Notes under the pieces: model-generated
Seen by the model: the letters and a program-made list of their open reading frames with translations, nothing else
Told to the model about the DNA's origin: nothing
The model's database searches: none
Source of the DNA: Syngnathus acus
Lineage: Eukaryota; Chordata; Actinopteri; Syngnathiformes; Syngnathidae
Length of the DNA stretch: 64,000 nt
Assembly (NCBI RefSeq): GCF_901709675.1
Contig: NC_051100.1
Coordinates: 13,560,286-13,624,285 of the forward strand
Direction: 5' to 3'
In this document: positions 58,024-64,000 of the stretch, piece by piece
How positions within the stretch are numbered: the first letter of the stretch is position 1
Layout of the letters: each line of letters begins with the position of its first letter
Position numbers and translations under genes: made by a program

Positions 58024-58311
58024 CAGAGGCGTAGCCAGGAATTTTTCCAGTAGGGGCGCACGCCCACAGGAAAAAAAATCGAACATCACCCACGCCGTTC
58101 GCTGATCGCTAAAACAACATCCGGGTCCGGGAGGCAAACGGTGAATGGATAACATCGCGCACATAGAATAGCGCAAGCACATTCGCGCAAGACCGAAAGA
58201 AAAAAACGGCATGAAAATGAAGAATCGAAAAAGCTCGATTTTTTCAACCGGGGCGCAGGGAGTCCTAACCGGGGCGCCGCCCCGGCTCGCCCCGGCTTGG
58301 CTATGCCTCTG
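58024..58311. mobile_element. hAT-type MITE (288 bp)
   Basis: Ends CAGAGGCGTAGCCAGGAAT and TTGGCTATGCCTCTG with the 8-bp duplication CGGACACT (58016-58023, 58312-58319). Copy A near 2018 has one CGGACACT and no element, which proves the boundaries. Confidence 0.93.
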
Positions 58312-58966
58312 CGGACACTGCCAAAGTCGTCTAAAGATATTCAGTACTTGATTGTATCTTATGTTTTGACTAATGCTAGACGCCAGTTTTCGATTACTAC
58401 TGAACGTTCTGGACAGAGGGAAATATTTTGCCTAACAAAGAAAAGATATGGTTGAAAGCATGATTAAACTAAGAATATGATGACGTAAGCAAGTACATGG
58501 AGTATCAAAAGAACGAACAAACAAAAACATGGTAAGTGGTGAGTACAAACTTTGCCTAGTCAGGGAACATTAATAAATTGATGATGTCACAGCCAAAAGC
58601 TCACATACCGTTTTTTCCCATGTATAATGCGCAAAATTTAACTAATTTATTGTCCTAAAATCCGGGGTGCGCATTATACATGGGTACAATTTTTTTTCAA
58701 ATTTTCTTTTTTCAAATTTTTTTTTTCTTTTTTTTTTTAAGAAAATCATGGTACAACAATTTTTTAAGAAAATCTTGTCACGGATGGAGTGTGGAAAGGA
58801 AGAGGGCGACCAAGTGCAGTCGATCTGTGAGCCGATCCTTTCCTTAATCTATTGGGACGCGGGCTACGTCATACGTCAGCAGCACGTGTGCCGCGGGACG
58901 CGGCTACGTCATACGTCAGCAGCACGTGTGCCGCATGCCACGAGAGTTTTCTAAACAAACGCAAAC

Positions 58967-59308
58967 ATGGAGCGAACGAAAGAGTCAGCTGTGTGGAGGT
59001 ACTTTAAACTGAACACGCCAACTAGCTCGACGGCAGTTTGTAATGTCCGCAAAGCTAATGTTGCCAGGGGTGGTGGTAGTACTGCCAGTTATAGTACTAG
59101 TACTAAGCGGAGCTTGTTTTCAGGGAGCACTTCTCATTGCTGCTTAAATGAGCATTTTGAGCATCAACAGGTCATGAGTGATGTGGAACGGCACCTAATG
59201 TTTACATGTTTACTATTTATTTTAATATTTGGTTACTGTGTGCTTGATCACCCTTTCTATATTTGCCCAGTGCAGTTTCAGCTGCAACATTTGTATTTTT
59301 TTTTTTAA
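58967..59308 (+). pseudogene. ZBED-type BED-finger remnant
   Basis: Frame beginning MERTKESAVWRYFKLNTP, then AVCNVRKANVARGGG and a Ser/Thr-rich stretch: the W/F and first Cys of a BED finger are present, but the second Cys is Arg and the histidines are lost in unrelated sequence. A relic of a hAT transposase carried inside a MITE. Confidence 0.6.
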
Positions 59309-59617
59309 GAAGTTTGTATCCTAATTTACTTGAATTTAAATGCTGATACACTTTATTGCTGCTGTTGCACAATTTTTGTTACAAATAAATAGTTCATTGC
59401 ATGAATCTGCTTTATCTTGTTACATTTTGTCTTAGGAATGAACTGTGTAGTCATGCCTGATGCCATTGCCTTTAGTCTTTTCTGTTCCACATGTAGAGGT
59501 ATGTAGCTTGTTAAGTCAACCATAATATCGGATCGGTATCGGGTATCAACCGATACGCAAAGCCACGGTATCGGTATCGAAACTGAAAAAGTCGGATCGG
59601 TGCATCTCTAGTTAAGA

Positions 59618-59862
59618 CCATACCAAAGACTATAAAAATGGGACCCATTGCCTCCCTGCTTGGCACTCAGCATTAAGGGTTGGAATTGGGGGGTTAGATC
59701 ACCAAATGATTCCCAAGCGCGGCGCCGCTGCTGCTCACTGCTCCCCTCTCCCCCAGGGGATGGATCAAAATCACACGGGGATGGGTCAAATGCAGAGGAC
59801 AAATTTCACCACACCCAGATGCGTGTGTGACGATCATTGGGACTTAAAAAAAAAAACAACAA
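59618..59862 (+). mobile_element. SINE-like repeat
   Basis: Contains CATTGCCTCCCTGCTTGGCA, GGGTTGGAATTGGGGGGTTA and ACAAATTTCACCACACCCAG, a widespread fish SINE body, and ends in an A-rich tail. Nested in the MITE. Confidence 0.65.
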
Positions 59863-60663
59863 AAAAAAAAAAAAAGAAATTTGGGTGCGTATTATACATG
59901 GGTACAGGCTTTTTTCCAGCATTGACATGCCATTTTTAGGGTGCGTATTATACATGGGGGCGCATTATACATGGAAAAAAACGGTAATTCCGTACAAAAT
60001 GACAAAATTGAAAGAATGATGAATAGGCGGTGTGCGACAGTGGGCGAAGTGGATGTATGTGCAAGAATGGTTTACAGGAAGGACACTTGGAGATAAAACC
60101 AGTAGAGGTGCCAGAGGAAGAGCGTCAGGAGGAAAAAACAACCAAGAACCCGGCCAAAGGTGATCGCCAAGGCCGAAAGACGGGATGGAAGACAACAGCC
60201 CCCACACACACCGAATCGCCCTTAATCAGCACCCACCCCCACGGAACCAGCTCTCACCCAACCAGCACCCACTCCCATGGAATCAAAATCTCCTGCGAAC
60301 TTGCCACACCCCCTGACTCATCACCCATCAAACTCGGCCCACACTGGCATGTGCAACTGAATATAAGCTGAGCAAAGAACCTTGAACGTTGCCTTTTCTG
60401 AATGGAGACTTCCTGCTCTTGAGCATGGTCGCACGAAAGGCCCAGCGCTGTATTGTACTTTCCTGAAAACAGAGCTTTCTTAACAAGAATTGTGATTGAA
60501 CTCAACCAACCTGTGTAAGTCTAATTTCTGCTTCAGTGTCTTAGCATTTTCCTAAATCTGAAGAAATCAAACGAGCACGCAGTGAGTAAATTGGATAACA
60601 GGTGATTGGCAATGGCTTTTGCCGTGTGGCGCAGATAGCGCGCTCCCTAAATTGTGGACAAAA

Positions 60664-61112
60664 TCCAACACCCTCCATCAGGAGGGTAAGACACAGAAAT
60701 CTCTCAAAGAGCAAGCTGTTCACAGAGTGCAGTTTCAAAGCACATCCACAAAAAGTCTGTTGGAAGGGGGAAATGTGGCAGGTAACGCTGCACAACCAAG
60801 AGAGATGACCGCAGCCTTAACAGCATTGTGAAGAAGAGTCGCTTCCAGAATTTCGGGGAGCTTCAAAGACAGTGGACTGAAGCTGGAGTCAAGGTATCAA
60901 AAGCCACTGTTCACAGACGTGTCTGGGAAATGGGCTACAATAGCCGTATTCCCATGGTCAAGCCACTTCTGAACTCAAGACAACGGAAGAAACGTCTGAC
61001 TTGGGCTATGGAAAAGAACCACTGGACAGTTGCAGTCAGCGATGGTTTGGGGAGCCATGTAAGCTGCTAGTGTTGGTCCACTGCGTTTCATCAAGTCCAG
61101 AGTAAATGCAGA
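60664..61112 (+). mobile_element. Tc1-like fragment, internally deleted
   Basis: Nearly the same sequence as 62120-62700 of the full Tc1 element, but without the part coding for the first catalytic Asp: the break near 61034 joins two CAG triplets that are about 150 bases apart in the full copy. No terminal repeats. Confidence 0.85.
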
Positions 61113-61114
61113 TG

Positions 61115-61152
61115 TGGACCAAATTAAGCTCCCCAGGGAGCTTAATTTGGTC
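61115..61152. repeat. Hairpin-forming inverted repeat
   Basis: GACCAAATTAAGCTCCC and its complement around a short centre. It directly follows the Tc1 fragment. Confidence 0.85.
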
Positions 61153-61212
61153 CGATCGCGCAACCGCAGCGCGCTCACTGTCGCATTGCTTTAGGAGCGT
61201 CTTTGTGTTTTA

Positions 61213-61742
<530 letters not shown>

Positions 61743-63334
61743 CAGGGCTGTCTCAGAAAATTAGAATATTGTAATAAAGTTCTTTATTTTCTGTAATGCA
61801 ATTAAAAAAAACAAAAATGTCATACATTCTGGATTCATTACAAATCAACTGAAATATTGCAAGCCTTTTATTATTTTAATATTGCTGATTATGGCATACA
61901 GTTTAAGAAAACTCAAATATCCTATCTGAAAATATTAGAACATCATAAAAAAAATATACTAGTAGGGTATTCAACTAATTACTTGAATCGTCTAATTAAC
62001 TCTGAACACCTGCAAGGATTTCCTGAGCCTTGAAAAACACCCAGCTTGGTTCAGTAAACTAAATCACAAGCATGGGGAAGACTGCTGATCTGACTGCTGT
62101 CCAGAGGACCATCATTGACACCCTCCATCAGGAGGGTAAGACACAAAAAGAAATTTCTCAAAGAGCAAGCTGTTCACAGAGTGCAGTTTCAAAGCACATC
62201 CACAAAAAGTCTGTTGGAAGGGGGAAATGTGGCAGGAAACTCTGCACAACCAAGAGAGATGACTGCACCCTTAACAGCATTGTGAAGAAGAGTCGCTTCC
62301 AGAATTTGGGGGAGCTTCAAAGACAGTGGACTGAAGCTGGACTCCAGGTATCAAAAGCCACTCTTCACAGACGTGTCCGGGAAATGGGCTACAATAGCCG
62401 TATTCCCATGGTCAAGCCACTTCTGAATTCAAGACAATGGAAGAAGCGTCTGACTTGGGCTATGGAAAAGAAGCACTGGACAGTTGCAGAGTGGTCCAAA
62501 GTTCTCTTTTCAGACGAAAGCAAGTTTTGTATTTCATTTGGAAGTCAAGGCGCCAGAGTCTGGAGAAAGGCTGGAGAGGAGCAAAATCCAAGTTGCTTGA
62601 AATCCAGTGTGAGGTTCCCACAGTCAGCGATGGTTTGGGGAGCCATGTCAGCTGCTGGTGTTGGTCCACTGTGTTTCATCAAGTCCAGAGTAAATGCAGA
62701 TTGTAGAGCACTACATGGTTCCATCTGCTGAAGAGCTATATGGAGATGATGATTTTCATTTTCCACCATGATCTGGCACCTACCCACAGTGCCAAAACCA
62801 CCAGTAAATGGTGTACTGATCATGGCATTACTGTCCTCGATTGGCCTGCCAATTATCCTGACCTGAACCCCATAGAGAATTTGTGGGGTATTGTGAAGAA
62901 GAAGCTGAAAGACACTAGACCCAACAATGCAAATGAGCTCAAGGCCGCTATTGAAGGATCCTGGGCATCCATAACACCTCAGCAATGCCACAGGCTGATT
63001 GCCTCCATGCCACGCCGCAATGATGCAGTAATCCGTGCAAAAGGATTCCCAACCAAGTACTGAGTGCATTAATGGACATTTTCAAATGTTTGATTTTGTT
63101 TTGCTGTTATAAATCTTTTATTTAACTTGGTCTGAGGAAATATTCTAATATTTTGAGATTGGATTTTTGAGTTTTCTTAAGATGTAAGCCATAATCAGCA
63201 ATATTAAAATAATAAAAGGCTTGCAATATTTCAGTTGACTTGTAATGAATCCAGAATGTATGATGTTTTTGTTTTTTTAATTGCATTACAGAAAATAAAG
63301 AACTTTATCACGATAATTTTCTGAGACAGTCCTG
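61743..63334 (+). mobile_element. Tc1-like transposon, complete ends
   Basis: 1592 bp, ends CAGGGCTGTCTCAGAAAAT and ATTTTCTGAGACAGTCCTG, TA on each side, and long inverted repeats of about 200 bases each with internal direct motifs. It contains one transposase gene with a small deletion. Confidence 0.93.
62072..63063 (+). pseudogene. Tc1-type transposase (DD34E), frameshifted
   Basis: 62072-62731 starts MGKTADLTAVQRTIIDTL with paired helix-turn-helix domains and reaches the first Asp in LFSDESKF. The frame is lost near 62700 through a short deletion after SRVNAD, and resumes in another frame to 63063 with HHDLAPTHSAK (second Asp), YPDLNPIENLW (Glu) and the end FPTKY. All three catalytic residues survive, but no single product can be made. 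Confidence 0.92.
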
Positions 63335-63341
63335 TATATAC

Positions 63342-63372
<31 letters not shown>

Positions 63373-63408
63373 GTATATGTATGTATATGTATATATATGT
63401 ATATATAT

Positions 63409-64000
63409 TAGGGGTGTAAATCGCGGGTTTTGTCACGATACGATATCATATCGATACAAAGAACCGCGATACGATATTTGCCGATATCTTAAAGCCTGCT
63501 GTGATTCATTCACGATACATCACGATATAGTGCTCTACGATCGATATAGAACAATATCCTGATTTATAACAATTCATACGCAAAATCAACAAGGTACTGC
63601 AAACTCTTTATTTAGGAAATTACAAGAGTATTGTAGTATACAAAGTGCTTATTTTAACACTGAACTTTATCAAATTTCTATATTGTTTCTCATATAAGTA
63701 AAGAAAAATGAATATTCTTTCTTTTTTTGTAATACCATTAACTTTACAGAGGGTGTGTTTTACCGAAGTCAAATTCCTTGTTTGGCACGCTCAAACATGG
63801 CGAATAAATACTCTTGAATCTTGAATCTTTAAAGTGCATTACTGAACTACTAAGAGATGTCGTGTTTTTTCTTTAAATGTGCGGCGAGATTTGTGGTGTT
63901 CCCTGAATATTTGATCACGGCATGGCAGGATTTACAAACTGCACGTGTCTTGTCCGTTGAGCCATCTTTTCTTTGGAATCCAAAGTGCTTCCAAACGAAT
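63409..64000 (-). mobile_element. hAT (ZBED-type) element, truncated by the window end
   Basis: End-like sequence TAGGGGTGTAAATCG, then CGATACGATATC-rich subterminal repeats typical of this hAT family, and a BED-finger frame on the minus strand at the window edge. The other end lies outside. Confidence 0.75.
63850..64000 (-). CDS. ZBED-type BED zinc finger, partial at the window edge
   Basis: The minus-strand frame from the edge to TAG at 63850-63852 reads FVWKHFGFQRKD, then AVCKSCHAVIKYSGNTTNL and AAHLKKKHDIS. This is a complete BED pattern: W and F, C-x2-C, H-x4-H. It stops right after the finger, so it is either a finger-only protein or an exon. The N-terminus is outside the window. Confidence 0.7.
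   Translation of the reverse strand, partial: FVWKHFGFQRKDGSTDKTRAVCKSCHAVIKYSGNTTNLAAHLKKKHDIS

Larger units (their letters stand above)
58608..59984. mobile_element. TA-target MITE with CCGTTTTTTCC ends, second copy
   Basis: 1377 bp with TA at 58606-58607 and 59985-59986. Copy A has the empty site CACATAATTCC at about 2370. Inside are a hAT BED-finger remnant with a TGCACCGATCCGA-type end near 59600 and a SINE at 59618-59862. Two 40-odd-base tandem copies of GGCTACGTCATACGTCAGCA lie at 58859-58935. Confidence 0.9.
57816..60668. repeat. Unclassified repeat, copy B
   Basis: About 1.18 kb of sequence matching copy A (1815-11230), split by elements at 58024-58311 and 58608-59984. It lacks the SINE tail, the hAT-gypsy nest and the 9960 element of copy A. 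The right end is cut by a Tc1 fragment. Confidence 0.8.

Overview
This is nuclear DNA from a bony fish, probably a teleost. Three spliced vertebrate genes with GT-AG introns sit in a background of Tc1, hAT and gypsy elements, tRNA-derived SINEs and long (CA)n/(GT)n microsatellites. Nothing bacterial, organellar or viral-genomic was seen.

The three host genes are: (1) cyp26c1 on the + strand, six exons from 26769 to 30116, a retinoic-acid-degrading cytochrome P450 of 500 aa; (2) ppp1r3c on the + strand, a 14-nt coding first exon at 35370-35383 plus a main exon at 36040-36997, a glycogen-targeting subunit of protein phosphatase 1 of 323 aa; (3) hectd2 on the - strand, 22 coding exons from 55062 down to 40584, a HECT-type E3 ubiquitin ligase of 751 aa. 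All three reading frames join without a break through the proposed splice sites. ppp1r3c and hectd2 are convergent, as I recall their human orthologues on 10q23 to be; CYP26C1 also lies on that human chromosome arm. They are neighbours by synteny and do not form a pathway.

The first 26 kb and the last 9 kb are mostly mobile DNA. At 1.8-11.2 kb there is a four-level nest: a TA-target MITE lies in the 3' LTR of a gypsy-type element, which lies in the coding region of a hAT transposase, which lies in an unclassified repeat. A second copy of that repeat at 57.8-60.7 kb lacks these insertions and carries two different ones, so each copy gives the empty site for the other. Target-site duplications could be read for most elements: 8 bp for hAT-like, 2 bp (TA) for Tc1-like and the CCGT-ended MITEs, 4 bp for the gypsy element.

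The most unusual features are three MITE families with unrelated interiors but the same terminal design (TA target, CCGT ends, iterated GCG[CA][CA]TTATA motifs). One member is a 1.9-kb near-perfect foldback inside a hectd2 intron. Several hAT copies also retain only the N-terminal BED-type zinc finger.

No rRNA, tRNA gene, CRISPR array or bacterial-type operon was found. Gene-free stretches are listed with what they hold.
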